A DNA stretch of 64,000 nt, from NCBI RefSeq assembly GCF_024158145.1, contig NZ_JAMYXM010000005.1, forward strand, positions 150,549 to 214,548, written 5' to 3'. The position numbers and the translations under genes were made by a program. Positions within the stretch are counted from its first letter, which is position 1; each line of letters opens with the position of its first letter. Positions 16,717 through 25,651 of this stretch are shown one piece after another. A model generated the notes under the pieces. The model made no database searches and had not been told where the DNA came from. It saw only the letters and a list, made by a program, of their open reading frames with translations. This DNA is from Notoacmeibacter sp. MSK16QG-6. Its GTDB lineage: Bacteria; Pseudomonadota; Alphaproteobacteria; Rhizobiales; Rhizobiaceae.

Positions 16717-17712
16717 TCAAACGATACGGTTGCCGCTGGCGTCGAAATAGAACGGATTTTGCGGCGCGATTTTCACGATGTCGCCGCTCTGCAGTTGCGT
16801 GTGGGCGTCGGCGACGGTCACGAGATCGTGGTTACGGAATGAAAGATGAAGCCGGGTCTGGTCGCCCAGATGCTCCACCCGTCGCACGGTGCTCTCCTCA
16901 CCATCGCCCTGTGCGATCTGCTCGGAACGAAGTCCGATGGATTTCGCCCCGGTCGGCGCGCCGCCGAACAGGTCGGCTGGCAGCAGATTGATGCGCGGCT
17001 GGCCGAGACGGCTCGCCGCATAAATACTGACAGGGTTCTCATAGAGTTCGCGCGGTGAGCCGAACTGGACCAGCCGGCCACGGTCGAGCACGCCGACATG
17101 GGTGGCCATGGTCATGGCCTCCAGCTGATCGTGCGTGACATAGAGAAGCGTCGCGCCGGAATGGGCCTGGATGTTCTTCAGTTCGATCCGCAGATCGGCG
17201 CGCAGCTTGGCGTCGAGCGAACTGAGCGGCTCGTCCATCAGATAGATGGCCGGGTCGCGGACCAGCGCACGCCCGATGGAAACGCGCTGCATCTCGCCGC
17301 CCGATAGGGCCGTCGCCTTGTTGTCCAGCTTGTGCGAGATCTGAAGCACCTTGGCGACGGCGGCGATTTTCCGCTCGATTTCATCGGGCGGTGTCTTCAG
17401 CAATGGCGATTTCAGCGGAAAGGCGAGATTTTCGCGCACCGTCAGATGCGGGTAGAGAGAATATTGCTGGAACACCATGGCGACGTTGCGCTGGGCGGGC
17501 GCCAACCCGTTCATCGACTGCCGTCCGATGAAGACCTCGCCGCTATCCGGCGCGTCCAGGCCGGAGACAACACGCAAAACGGTGGTCTTGCCGGCCCCGG
17601 TCGGCCCCAGAAGGATGACGAAGGCGCCATTCGGTACGGTCAGGGAAACATTGTCTAGCGCGAGCGTATCGCCGAAGCGCTTGGTGACGTTTTGAAGAAC
17701 GACTTCAGCCAT
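16717..17712 (-). CDS. ABC importer ATPase 2 (UgpC/MalK-like)
   Basis: A 331-residue ATPase from ATG 17712, overlapping the end of the preceding ATPase gene by 8 nt. Walker A is GPTGAGKTT, the signature ALSGGEMQRVSIGRALV, Walker B YLMDEPLSSLD, and the switch His is in YVTHDQLEAM. The C-terminal third is a TOBE-type regulatory domain, as in carbohydrate (CUT1) importers. Two different ATPases in one operon suggests a heterodimeric engine, as in the rhizobial glycerol importer GlpSTPQUV. Confidence 0.92.
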   Translation of the reverse strand: MAEVVLQNVTKRFGDTLALDNVSLTVPNGAFVILLGPTGAGKTTVLRVVSGLDAPDSGEVFIGRQSMNGLAPAQRNVAMVFQQYSLYPHLTVRENLAFPLKSPLLKTPPDEIERKIAAVAKVLQISHKLDNKATALSGGEMQRVSIGRALVRDPAIYLMDEPLSSLDAKLRADLRIELKNIQAHSGATLLYVTHDQLEAMTMATHVGVLDRGRLVQFGSPRELYENPVSIYAASRLGQPRINLLPADLFGGAPTGAKSIGLRSEQIAQGDGEESTVRRVEHLGDQTRLHLSFRNHDLVTVADAHTQLQSGDIVKIAPQNPFYFDASGNRIV

Positions 17713-18799
17713 GGCCGAGCACTCCCTCATTGGCGCTGGACAGGAGGGCCCTGCCCTCTTCATCGAAAACGGTGAGCGTGCGCGGATCGAAAGTCAGGCC
17801 GAGCATCTCTCCTTCGTGAACGGAGACGGTCGAGTCGGCGCGGGCCTTGATCTGCCCGTTGGGCGTATCGATGGTGACGATCTGAGTGGTGCCGAGATAT
17901 TCGGCTGCAACGACCTTACCACGATAGCGCGAGGCGTCGTCGAAGCCGATATGTTCAGGCCGGACGCCAAGCGACAACGCGCCGCTCGCCCGTTGCCGGT
18001 TCTCGGGAATGGCGATCGGCGCATCGCCCATCCGTATGGTTTGCGATCCGGTGGCGACGTCGCCATCGAAAGCCATCAGGTTCATTGCCGGCGAGCCGAT
18101 GAATTGGGCTACGAACCGCGTCGCTGGCCAGTCGTAAACCTCCTGGGGCTTGCCGAACTGCTCGACCACGCCGTGGTTCATGACCACGATCTTGTCGCCC
18201 ATCTGCATCGCCTCGAGCTGGTCGTGCGTGACATAGACGGTGGTGGCGTTGATCCGGTCGTGCAGGGCGCGCAGTTCCTCGGCCATATGCTCGCGAAATT
18301 CCGCGTCGAGCGCACCGAGAGGCTCGTCCATGAAGAACGCCTTCGGTTCGCGGACGATGGCCCGGCCGAGCGCCACGCGCTGGCGGTCGCCGCCTGACAG
18401 ACCCCCGACGGGCCGGTCGAGCATGTGCTCAATGTCGAGAATCCGGGCGACTTCCCGCACGCGCCGATCGGTTTCGGCGCGCGACATGCCCTGGCTGCGC
18501 AGGGGGTAGCCCATATTCTTTCCGACATTCATGTGCGGGTAGAGCGCGAACATCTGAAAAACGAAGGCGATATCGCGCTGCGATGCCGGCTTCATGCCGA
18601 CCTCCTCGCCGTCGATATAGATTTCGCCGCTGGTCGGCAGTTCCAGACCGGCCATCATGCGAAGCGTGGTCGTCTTGCCGCAGCCGGACGGCCCGAGCAG
18701 CATAAAGAACTCGCCATCCTCGATGGTGAAGCTGGAAGACTGCACGGCGGTAAATTCGCCGAATTCCTTGCGGACCTGGTCAATTCTGATCTGTGCCAT
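17705..18799 (-). CDS. ABC importer ATPase 1 (UgpC/MalK-like)
   Basis: A 364-residue ATPase: Walker A GPSGCGKTTTLR, signature GLSGGDRQRVALGRAIV, Walker B FFMDEPLGALDAE, switch region YVTHDQLEAMQMGD, then a TOBE-type C-terminal domain of about 120 residues. It energises uptake together with the second ATPase directly downstream. It starts 3 nt after the small membrane protein gene. The pairing of two non-identical ATPases is like GlpS/GlpT of rhizobial glycerol transport. Confidence 0.92.
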   Translation of the reverse strand: MAQIRIDQVRKEFGEFTAVQSSSFTIEDGEFFMLLGPSGCGKTTTLRMMAGLELPTSGEIYIDGEEVGMKPASQRDIAFVFQMFALYPHMNVGKNMGYPLRSQGMSRAETDRRVREVARILDIEHMLDRPVGGLSGGDRQRVALGRAIVREPKAFFMDEPLGALDAEFREHMAEELRALHDRINATTVYVTHDQLEAMQMGDKIVVMNHGVVEQFGKPQEVYDWPATRFVAQFIGSPAMNLMAFDGDVATGSQTIRMGDAPIAIPENRQRASGALSLGVRPEHIGFDDASRYRGKVVAAEYLGTTQIVTIDTPNGQIKARADSTVSVHEGEMLGLTFDPRTLTVFDEEGRALLSSANEGVLGHG

Positions 18800-18802
18800 G
18801 GC

Positions 18803-19102
18803 TCACTCCGGAAAATGGCTGACGACGATGAACATCACCGTGCCGATCAGCGTGACGATGAAGGAGTAGGTGTAGAGACCGAGCGCGAAGGGCTGCATCA
18901 GCATCAGGACACCGATGGCGATGAGGACGGTCGCCGCCATCTCCCATGGGCCGCGCAGAAAGAAGCGGCTGGCCGGGTGGATACGGTAATCCACCTTGGG
19001 CTCTTCATCCATGGCGCTCCATTCCGGGCGGGGCAGTGTGTCCTCCGCCGCCTGCTCGGCTTTCGACAGGCTGCGGTCGGGGTCGTAGGGCGAATGGGTC
19101 AT
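18803..19102 (-). CDS. Small two-helix membrane protein of the importer (DUF2160/GlpU-like)
   Basis: A 99-residue protein with a hydrophilic N-terminal half and two hydrophobic helices (about residues 52-70 and 74-94). It overlaps the upstream permease by 4 nt and precedes the ATPases by 3 nt, so it is translationally coupled to the transporter. In rhizobial glycerol importers a small membrane protein, GlpU (DUF2160), occupies an equivalent place; that is the likely identity, inferred from size, topology and context. Confidence 0.65.
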   Translation of the reverse strand: MTHSPYDPDRSLSKAEQAAEDTLPRPEWSAMDEEPKVDYRIHPASRFFLRGPWEMAATVLIAIGVLMLMQPFALGLYTYSFIVTLIGTVMFIVVSHFPE

Positions 19103-20037
19103 TTGCGAACCGCTCCGAAAGTGATGCCGCGCAGCAGATGTTTGCGTAGCAGAATGGTGAACACCATGACCGGAACCAGGAAGATGGTTGCCCCGGCCGC
19201 GACGGCTGGCCAGTCCTGCCCGCCGACACCGATGATGGTCGGGATGAACGGCGGAGCGGTCTGCGCCTGGCCGGACGTGAGCAGCACGGCAAAGGCGTAT
19301 TCGTTCCAGGCAAAGATGAGGCAGAAGATGGCGGTGGACGCGATGCCAGTGGCCGCCTGCGGCAGCACGACCTTGTAGAAGGCCTGGAACCGTGTGTAGC
19401 CGTCGATCAAGGCCGATTCCTCATATTCGCGCGGGATCTCGTCGATGAAGCCCTTCAGCAACCAGACCGACAATGACAGATTGACGGCGGTATAGAGCAG
19501 AATCATTCCCGCATGGGTGTCCGACAGGCCGAGCTGGCGGAACATCAGGAAGATCGGAATGGCGACCGCAATGGGAGGCATCATGCGCGTCGACAGGATG
19601 AAGAACAGAAGATCGTCCTTCAGCGGAATGCGGTAACGCGAGAAGGCGTAGGCGGCCAGCGTCCCGAGAAAGACCGACAGGAAGGTCGAGCCGAAGCCGA
19701 TAATGACCGAGTTCAGGAAACGCTCGCCAAAGCGCGACGGTCCGGCGATGACCATACCGTATTGGGCGACGATCTTCTCGTACCATGTGGTCGGCGGGTT
19801 CTCCGCCAGAAACTCCGCCGTCTGACGGGTGCGTGTCGTGAACAGGTTCACATAGCCTTCCAGCGTCGGCTCGAAGACGATCTTCGGCGGATAGGCGATT
19901 GCGTCGGAGGGCGACTTGAAGCCGGTTGCGATGATCCACAACAGCGGAAGCAGCGTGATGATCGCGTAGGCGATGACCATGAACGCGGCGAAGGACTTCA
20001 TCCGGCGCGATGGTTCGGTGACGGAAAAGCTGCTCAT
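19099..20037 (-). CDS. ABC importer permease 2 (MalG/UgpE-like)
   Basis: A 312-residue inner-membrane permease with six predicted helices. ATG 20037 forms an ATGA overlap with the previous permease stop; the frame is open further upstream but that extension is antisense-like in composition and covers the other permease. The EAA loop contact region is EYEESALIDGYTRFQAFYKV, which docks on the ATPases. Acts with permease 1. Confidence 0.92.
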   Translation of the reverse strand: MSSFSVTEPSRRMKSFAAFMVIAYAIITLLPLLWIIATGFKSPSDAIAYPPKIVFEPTLEGYVNLFTTRTRQTAEFLAENPPTTWYEKIVAQYGMVIAGPSRFGERFLNSVIIGFGSTFLSVFLGTLAAYAFSRYRIPLKDDLLFFILSTRMMPPIAVAIPIFLMFRQLGLSDTHAGMILLYTAVNLSLSVWLLKGFIDEIPREYEESALIDGYTRFQAFYKVVLPQAATGIASTAIFCLIFAWNEYAFAVLLTSGQAQTAPPFIPTIIGVGGQDWPAVAAGATIFLVPVMVFTILLRKHLLRGITFGAVRK

Positions 20038-20981
20038 CGTTCTTTCACCTTGTTGAGGGCTTTGACGTAGATCGAGGCCAGTCCGAAGACGGTGACGAAG
20101 AGGATGATGGCGTAGGCGGAGGAATAGCCGGTTCGCCACTTCTCGAAGGCTTCGCGTTTGAGGTTGATGGAGGTCAGCTCGGTAATGGAGCCGGGGCCGC
20201 CACCGGTCAGCTGCACGACCAGATCGAACATCTTGAAGTTTTCGATGCCGCGGAAGAGCACCGCCAGCATGAGGAACGGCAGCACCATGGGGATGGTGAT
20301 CGTCCAGAACTGCCGCCAGGCGCTGGCGCGGTCGCATTCGGCCGCTTCGTAGATGCTGTCGGGGATGGAGCGCAGGCCAGCCAGACAGATCAGCATGACG
20401 AAGGGTGTCCACATCCAGGTATCGACGATGACGATGGCCCAGGGCGCAAGATCGACGTCGCTGATCATGGAGAAGCTGGCGGCCGACCCGCCTGTTACGT
20501 AAGCGACCAGATAGTTGAAGAGGCCGATCTGCGGCTGATAGAGGAAGGTCCAGAAATTGCCGACCACGGCGGGCGATAGCATCATCGGTAGGACGATCAG
20601 CGTCGTCCACAAATCGTTGCCCTTGAACTTGCGGTTGATGAGCCAGGCAAGGGTGAAGCCGATCACCACCTGGAAGAAGATCGTCCAGAACAGGAAATGC
20701 GCCGTCGCCTGCATCGTCATCCAGATGTCTGGATCGTTCAGGATGCGCTCATAGTTCCGCAGCCCGACCCATGAGACGTCGGCATTGGGACGGTTTACCC
20801 GGTAATTCGTGAAGCTCAGCCGGATGGTCCAGATAAGCGGGAAGATGTTGATCGCCAGAAGAAGAGCGATTGTCGGTCCGACGAAAAGCCAGGCGATCGC
20901 CCTGTCGGACAGTCCGCGGATCGTACTGGCAGCGCGCGGAGGCGTCGCTTCGGCGAGACTCTCTACGACCGTCTTTGTCAT
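20034..20981 (-). CDS. ABC importer permease 1 (MalF/UgpA-like)
   Basis: A 315-residue inner-membrane permease of the carbohydrate (CUT1) type. The first helix is AIAWLFVGPTIALLLAINIF. The EAA motif reads IYEAAECDRASAWRQFWTI. It follows the binding-protein gene after about 170 nt and is coupled to permease 2 by a 4-nt overlap. Confidence 0.92.
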   Translation of the reverse strand: MTKTVVESLAEATPPRAASTIRGLSDRAIAWLFVGPTIALLLAINIFPLIWTIRLSFTNYRVNRPNADVSWVGLRNYERILNDPDIWMTMQATAHFLFWTIFFQVVIGFTLAWLINRKFKGNDLWTTLIVLPMMLSPAVVGNFWTFLYQPQIGLFNYLVAYVTGGSAASFSMISDVDLAPWAIVIVDTWMWTPFVMLICLAGLRSIPDSIYEAAECDRASAWRQFWTITIPMVLPFLMLAVLFRGIENFKMFDLVVQLTGGGPGSITELTSINLKREAFEKWRTGYSSAYAIILFVTVFGLASIYVKALNKVKER

Positions 20982-21148
20982 GACCGGGTTCCTTGGGTCT
21001 GTGTTGTTATCGATTGCGGGCGGGACGGCGCTCGGCGCGCCCCGCCCGAAGCTCCGGCGGTAAAATGGGAGGATGCATCTTACCGGACGGAAGCTGTCGG
21101 CAGAACCGACCCTGACGGGCCGGCCCGGCCGTGGAAAACGAGGCGGCT

Positions 21149-22474
21149 TTACAGCTTGCCTTCATCCTCGAAGATTTCGGTCCAGTCCTCGACCAGCTTG
21201 TCCAGCGCTTCCTGCGCCGTGCCGTTGCCGGCGATCACATAGTCGTGAACGTGATCCTGCATGGCCAGCAGAAGAGACGCATAGGCCGGCTCTGCCCAGA
21301 AGTCCTTCACGATCGCCATGGAGTCCAGGAAGGTCTGGGCGTAGGGCTGGCTGTCGGCGAAACCTGGGTCTTCGACCACGGCCTTCAGGGCCGAATAGCC
21401 GCCGAGCTGCCACCAGCGCTTCTGGACCTCGGGCTGCGCGAACCATTTGATGTATTCGAGCGCCGCGTCCTTGTTCGCCGAATTGGCGACCACCGAGATG
21501 CCCTGCCCGCCAAGCTGGGCGAAATGACCGCCCGGTCCTTCCGGATTGGCGAAATAGCCGGATTTGTCGCCGCCGACATTCGGGTCGGCATTCACGCCCG
21601 GCCAGATGAAGGCGAAGTTCATCTGCAGGGCGACCTGGCCCGATTTGTAAGCATCGATGTCTTCCGACATATACCAATCGGACGAGCCGGGCGGCGTGCA
21701 GCAATCGTAGAGCTCTTTGTAGAACTCCAGACCTTTGGCCGCCTCGGCGGAATTGACGAAGCCTTCCAGTTCGTAGGGCTTGTCGGGGTTGGCGTATTCA
21801 AAGCCGTAATTATAAAGCGCGTTGGTGACACCCATCGTGATGCCCTCGGAGCCGCGCTCGGTATAGATCGCCGCGCCGTAAACCGTCTTGCCGTCGATTT
21901 CGCGGTTCTGGAAGAATTCGGCAATGTCTTTCAACTCGTCCAGCGTCTTTGGCACAGCCAGTTCGCGGCCGTACTTTTCCTGAAACTCTTGGCGAAGTTC
22001 CGGTCGTTCGAACCAGTCCTTGCGGTAGGTCCAGCCGACGACATCGCCAAAGGCCGGCAGCGCCCAATAGTTCGGCGTACCCTTCGGCCATTCCGAGTAA
22101 CCGGCGACAGTGGCGGGGATGAAATCGTCCATGCTGATGCCTTCCTGCTCGAAGAAGTCATTCAGCTTGACGTATTGCCCGTTTTCCGCGGCGCCGCCGA
22201 TCCACTGACTGTCGCCGATCAGGAGGTCGCAAAGCTGACCGCCGGAATTCAGTTCATTCAGCATGCGGTCGGCGAAATTCGGCCATGGCACGAATTCAAA
22301 GCTCATATTGTGCCCGGACTCCTTTTCGAAGTCCTTGGACAGTTCCACCAGCGCGTTTGCCGGGTCCCATGCCGCCCAGCACAGCGTCAGATCGGCAGCC
22401 TGAGCCTGTCCGGCCATGCCGATGCCGGCAAGGATTGCGGCGCTTGCAGCGGTTTGCGCGAATTTCAATTTCAT
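21149..22474 (-). CDS. ABC importer periplasmic substrate-binding protein (family 1)
   Basis: A 441-residue protein. ATG 22474 is preceded by GGAGGTGA and gives a clear signal peptide (MKLKFAQTAASAAILAGIG... cleaved after AQA). The mature protein is a family-1 solute-binding protein (FDLL-like LCDLLIGDSQW, ALEYIKWFAQPEVQKRW). Its ligand is probably a polyol or sugar, judging by the dihydroxyacetone kinase in the same operon; glycerol, erythritol-like polyols and dihydroxyacetone are all possible. Two LacI-type operators lie about 160-210 bp upstream. Confidence 0.9.
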   Translation of the reverse strand: MKLKFAQTAASAAILAGIGMAGQAQAADLTLCWAAWDPANALVELSKDFEKESGHNMSFEFVPWPNFADRMLNELNSGGQLCDLLIGDSQWIGGAAENGQYVKLNDFFEQEGISMDDFIPATVAGYSEWPKGTPNYWALPAFGDVVGWTYRKDWFERPELRQEFQEKYGRELAVPKTLDELKDIAEFFQNREIDGKTVYGAAIYTERGSEGITMGVTNALYNYGFEYANPDKPYELEGFVNSAEAAKGLEFYKELYDCCTPPGSSDWYMSEDIDAYKSGQVALQMNFAFIWPGVNADPNVGGDKSGYFANPEGPGGHFAQLGGQGISVVANSANKDAALEYIKWFAQPEVQKRWWQLGGYSALKAVVEDPGFADSQPYAQTFLDSMAIVKDFWAEPAYASLLLAMQDHVHDYVIAGNGTAQEALDKLVEDWTEIFEDEGKL

Positions 22475-22634
22475 CGGGTCACCTCCCATATTGCCCGGCC
22501 CGAGCCGGAGCGATTGCGTCGAACGGTTCCGATCACGCATTGGCCGGCTGACTTGCCGACCAGATCATCGATCTTTGGAAATGGCGCCCTCGCCTCCTGC
22601 GAGTGACGTCCTCCTCCCGTTCACAATCTGTCAT

Positions 22635-22654
22635 ATTGAGGTACGCACCTCAAT
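22635..22654. promoter_or_regulatory. LacI-type operator 1, importer/regulator divergent region
   Basis: ATTGAGGTACGCACCTCAAT has perfect 8-bp arms around a 4-bp centre, typical of LacI-family operators. It lies in the 460-bp interval between the importer operon and the divergent regulator gene. Confidence 0.75.
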
Positions 22655-22664
22655 TCAAGCTTTT

Positions 22665-22684
22665 TTTGACGTGCGCACCTCAAT
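22665..22684. promoter_or_regulatory. LacI-type operator 2, importer/regulator divergent region
   Basis: TTTGACGTGCGCACCTCAAT shares the right arm and centre of operator 1 and starts exactly 30 bp further on, about three helical turns, which would place two dimers on the same face of the DNA. The left arm has two differences. Confidence 0.7.
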
Positions 22685-22935
22685 TTCTTGCAAATCTTTT
22701 TTTCTGCAGGCAGAAGACAGGCCATCGCGAATTGAGATCGCTGCCAATTTATGCGGGTGCCTAGAATAGAAATGGCCTTCAAAAACAACGTCATGCTTCT
22801 GCTGAAGCAATACAGTTCGAATTCGCGATGCCTGTCGAGCACGACGAAATTGCCGGATGCGGATTTCTGTGTATCAGACGCCCATGCCGGGCGATTGCGC
22901 CTCCCCTCCCCCGTTTTCACGCGCTAAGAGCGGAC

Positions 22936-23961
22936 GTGGTGGAGCGGCCGACGACAAAAGATGTGGCAAAAGCGGCGGGCGTCAGCCTGGCGACCGTCGA
23001 CCGCGTGCTGAACGAGCGGCCAAATGTCAGCCGCAAGACGATCGAAAAAGTAAATGAAGCTGTCGAGAAGCTGGGCTTCGTGCGCAATCTGGCTGCTGTC
23101 AATCTAGCCAAGAACCGCATCTATCGTTTTTGCTTCGCCCTCCCCTCGTCCGATACGCAATATATTCGCGAGCTGGAAAAACAGGTTGGCGATGCCGACC
23201 GATCCTTGAAAACCGAGCTTGTGGGCGCGCATGTGGTTCGACTGCCAATGGACGATCCCCATGCCGTCGCACGGTATCTCGGCGGCCTGGCCGCGGACGA
23301 AGTTGACGGCATCGCGATCATGGCGCCGGAATCGCCGCAGGTACGCGATGCCATGGGCCGGCTATCCGAGCGCGGCATCGAGGTCGTGCAGTTCCTTGCC
23401 GGGCAGGTCGATCTGTCACTCGATTTCATCGGTGTGGACAACTATGCGGCGGGAAGTGTGGCCGGTCGTCTGATCGGCCGGTTCCTGCGCGGTGTGGAGG
23501 GCAAGGTCGTCGTCATCGCCGATACAATGCGCTCGCTGGATACGATCCAGCGCCGCCTCGGACTAGACGACACCATCCGCAGAAGCTTTCCTAACCTGCA
23601 GGTTCTGCCATCGGTGGAGACCTATAGCGATCCCAGCCGCGCCAAGCGGGTGCTGGAGCATCTGTTCGGCCACCAGGACGATATCGTCGCCGTTTATGTT
23701 GGCAGCCTCGACGCCGAACTGGCGCTGACCGCCCTGCAATCGGTCGCCCATGGGCAGGATCTCGTCACCATCGTCCACGAGCGAACGCCATTTACAGAAG
23801 CGGCGTTGTCCGATGGCCGGATCGCGGCGCTTATTGCTCAGGACCCTGGCCACGCCGTCAGGAGCGCCATTCGCATTATGCGCGCACGTATAGAGAATCG
23901 CGATCCGATCGCCTCGCAGGAGCGGATTCGCATCGAGATCATTCTGAAAGAGAATATGTGA
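22936..23961 (+). CDS. LacI-family transcriptional regulator
   Basis: A 341-residue regulator with the N-terminal LacI helix-turn-helix TTKDVAKAAGVSLATVDRVL and hinge helix NLAAVNLAK, followed by a periplasmic-binding-protein-like sensor domain (FIGVDNYAAGSVAGRLIG). The likely start is GTG 22936 or 22939, just before the helix-turn-helix; the frame is open further upstream. It is divergent from the importer operon and probably represses it and the HbpS-like gene through the repeated palindromes, with an importer substrate or a derivative as inducer. Confidence 0.9.
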   Translation: MVERPTTKDVAKAAGVSLATVDRVLNERPNVSRKTIEKVNEAVEKLGFVRNLAAVNLAKNRIYRFCFALPSSDTQYIRELEKQVGDADRSLKTELVGAHVVRLPMDDPHAVARYLGGLAADEVDGIAIMAPESPQVRDAMGRLSERGIEVVQFLAGQVDLSLDFIGVDNYAAGSVAGRLIGRFLRGVEGKVVVIADTMRSLDTIQRRLGLDDTIRRSFPNLQVLPSVETYSDPSRAKRVLEHLFGHQDDIVAVYVGSLDAELALTALQSVAHGQDLVTIVHERTPFTEAALSDGRIAALIAQDPGHAVRSAIRIMRARIENRDPIASQERIRIEIILKENM

Positions 23962-24210
23962 CGGCGCCAATAAATGCTGTTTTCCGCGCTCGGCGGGCTG
24001 TTTCACAGTGGTAAAATTCCGTTAACCCTATTTCGCTTGACACGACTCGGTCGCGCATCGACACTCATTAACGGTTTTTATCGTGTTGTGGTCGTGTAGG
24101 CGTTAGTATCTCGATCAGGCGGAACTGGTTGGATGAAGCGGAATTGCTGCCGTTAGCCGTCAATCGATGTTGTCGCCATGATCGTCACAAATCGAATGTT
24201 GGCAAGAGGA

Positions 24211-24226
24211 GTTGGCAGCTGTCAAC
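24211..24226. other. parS centromere-like site 1
   Basis: GTTGGCAGCTGTCAAC fits the repABC parS consensus GTTNNNNGCNNNNAAC and is a near-perfect palindrome. It lies 61 bp before the repA start, where RepB binding would serve both partition and autorepression. The surrounding 325 bp between the LacI-type gene and repA contains no gene. Confidence 0.8.
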
Positions 24227-24286
24227 TGCTGGCCAGAGGCGACAACAGACGAGCCGTGAAGTGGCTTGGTCGGAGGGAAGACGCAG

Positions 24287-25570
24287 ATGGCGCATATCGC
24301 GCAACCCGCCTTGGACGGCGCCGACGAAATGAGCGATGCCTCTCCCCTCCCCCCTGCCGACGAGCAGATCGCGGCGGACGCGGCGCTGTTGTCGGAACAG
24401 CTTTCCATGATGCGCCATCGGCTGTTTCCGCCAACCAGCCGCAAAACACTGCGCGCTTTCACCAGCGGCGAAGCGGCGCGATTGATCGGCGTTTCCGATT
24501 CTTATTTGCGGCAATTGTCGATCAATGGCGAAGGTCCGCAGCCGGAAACCGGACCCGGCGGCCGCCGTCTCTATACGTTGACGGACATCAATGCGATGCG
24601 GCGTTTTCTGGCGGAAGGCGGCGGGCCGAAAGCGCGTACCTATCTGCCATGGCGTGATCCGGCGGCGGGCGAGCCGCTTCAGGTAATCGCCGTTACGAAT
24701 TTCAAGGGCGGCTCCGGCAAGACCACGACCTCGACCCATCTGGCGCAATATCTCGCGCTCGCCGGTTATCGCGTTCTTGCCGTCGATCTCGATCCTCAGG
24801 CGTCGATGAGCGCGTTGTTCGGCTATCAGCCGGAAATCGATCTTTCCGGCAACGATACGCTTTATGGCGCGATACGATACGATGAGGAGCGGCGACCCCT
24901 CCGCGATATCATACAGCCGACCTATTTCGATGGCCTGGATCTGGTGCCAGGCAATCTGGAGCTTCAGGAATTCGAGCACACGACGCCCCGGCATCTGACA
25001 AGCGGGCGCGACCGCGAAGATGGCCCCCTCTTCTTCGCACGCCTGCAATCCGCGCTTGGTTCGGTTGCCGATGACTACGATGTCGTGGTGCTCGATTGTC
25101 CGCCACAACTCGGCTACCTCACACTCAGTGCGCTCTGCGCGGCGACGAGCGTTATCGTTACCGTCCATCCGCAAATGCTGGACATTGCCTCGATGAGTCA
25201 GTTCCTGCTGATGACCTCCGACCTTTTGGCGGTGGTCCGAGAGGCGGGTGCGCGATTGGACTTCTCTTTCATGCGCTATCTCGTCACGCGCTATGAACCG
25301 AATGACGGGCCGCAAACCCAAATCACGGCCTTCCTGCGCAGCCAGCTCGGCGAGCGCGTACTCACTGCGCCGATGGTCAAGTCGACGGCTATTTCCGATG
25401 CGGGCCTGACAAAGCAGACGCTTTACGAAGTCGGCCGCGAGAACTTCAACCGCGCCACTTACGACCGGGCCATGGAAGCGTTGACAGCTGTCAACAGCGA
25501 GATCGAAGGGTTGATCCGCGCTGGCTGGGGGCGCTCGGACCGTTCGCGCGAGGGAGGCGGCAGCCGATGA
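24287..25570 (+). CDS. repA: RepA, ParA-type partition ATPase
   Basis: A 427-residue protein from ATG 24287 with GGAGG upstream. An N-terminal helix-turn-helix (FTSGEAARLIGVSDSYLRQL) is followed by the ParA ATPase: deviant Walker A NFKGGSGKTTTSTHLAQY, VLAVDLDPQASMSALFG, and Walker B VVVLDCPPQLGYL. RepA moves and segregates the replicon with RepB and represses the repABC promoter. First gene of repABC; a parS palindrome is embedded near its 3' end. Confidence 0.95.
   Translation: MAHIAQPALDGADEMSDASPLPPADEQIAADAALLSEQLSMMRHRLFPPTSRKTLRAFTSGEAARLIGVSDSYLRQLSINGEGPQPETGPGGRRLYTLTDINAMRRFLAEGGGPKARTYLPWRDPAAGEPLQVIAVTNFKGGSGKTTTSTHLAQYLALAGYRVLAVDLDPQASMSALFGYQPEIDLSGNDTLYGAIRYDEERRPLRDIIQPTYFDGLDLVPGNLELQEFEHTTPRHLTSGRDREDGPLFFARLQSALGSVADDYDVVVLDCPPQLGYLTLSALCAATSVIVTVHPQMLDIASMSQFLLMTSDLLAVVREAGARLDFSFMRYLVTRYEPNDGPQTQITAFLRSQLGERVLTAPMVKSTAISDAGLTKQTLYEVGRENFNRATYDRAMEALTAVNSEIEGLIRAGWGRSDRSREGGGSR
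25480..25495. other. parS centromere-like site 2, inside repA
   Basis: GTTGACAGCTGTCAAC is a perfect 16-bp palindrome fitting GTTNNNNGCNNNNAAC, located 75 bp before the end of repA. It differs from site 1 at one base. Two such sites around repA are good evidence for a RepB-dependent centromere. Confidence 0.85.
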
Positions 25571-25651
25571 TTTGGTCTTTCGGAACCTCTTATCCCCGCC
25601 CTTCCCGACTCACGGCAATCTTCGGGCTGATCGACCGGAGAGGCTCGTCCA

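Noticed and set aside
20038..20610. Upstream extension of permease 2 to give a 503-residue protein
   Set aside because: The extension overlaps permease 1 in another frame, is Arg/Asp/His-rich and not membrane-like; the ATGA overlap at 20037 is the natural start.
23157..23170. GCAATATATTCGCG in the LacI-type gene as a reversed T-DNA border
   Set aside because: The core CAATATATCC is interrupted and no flanking positions match.
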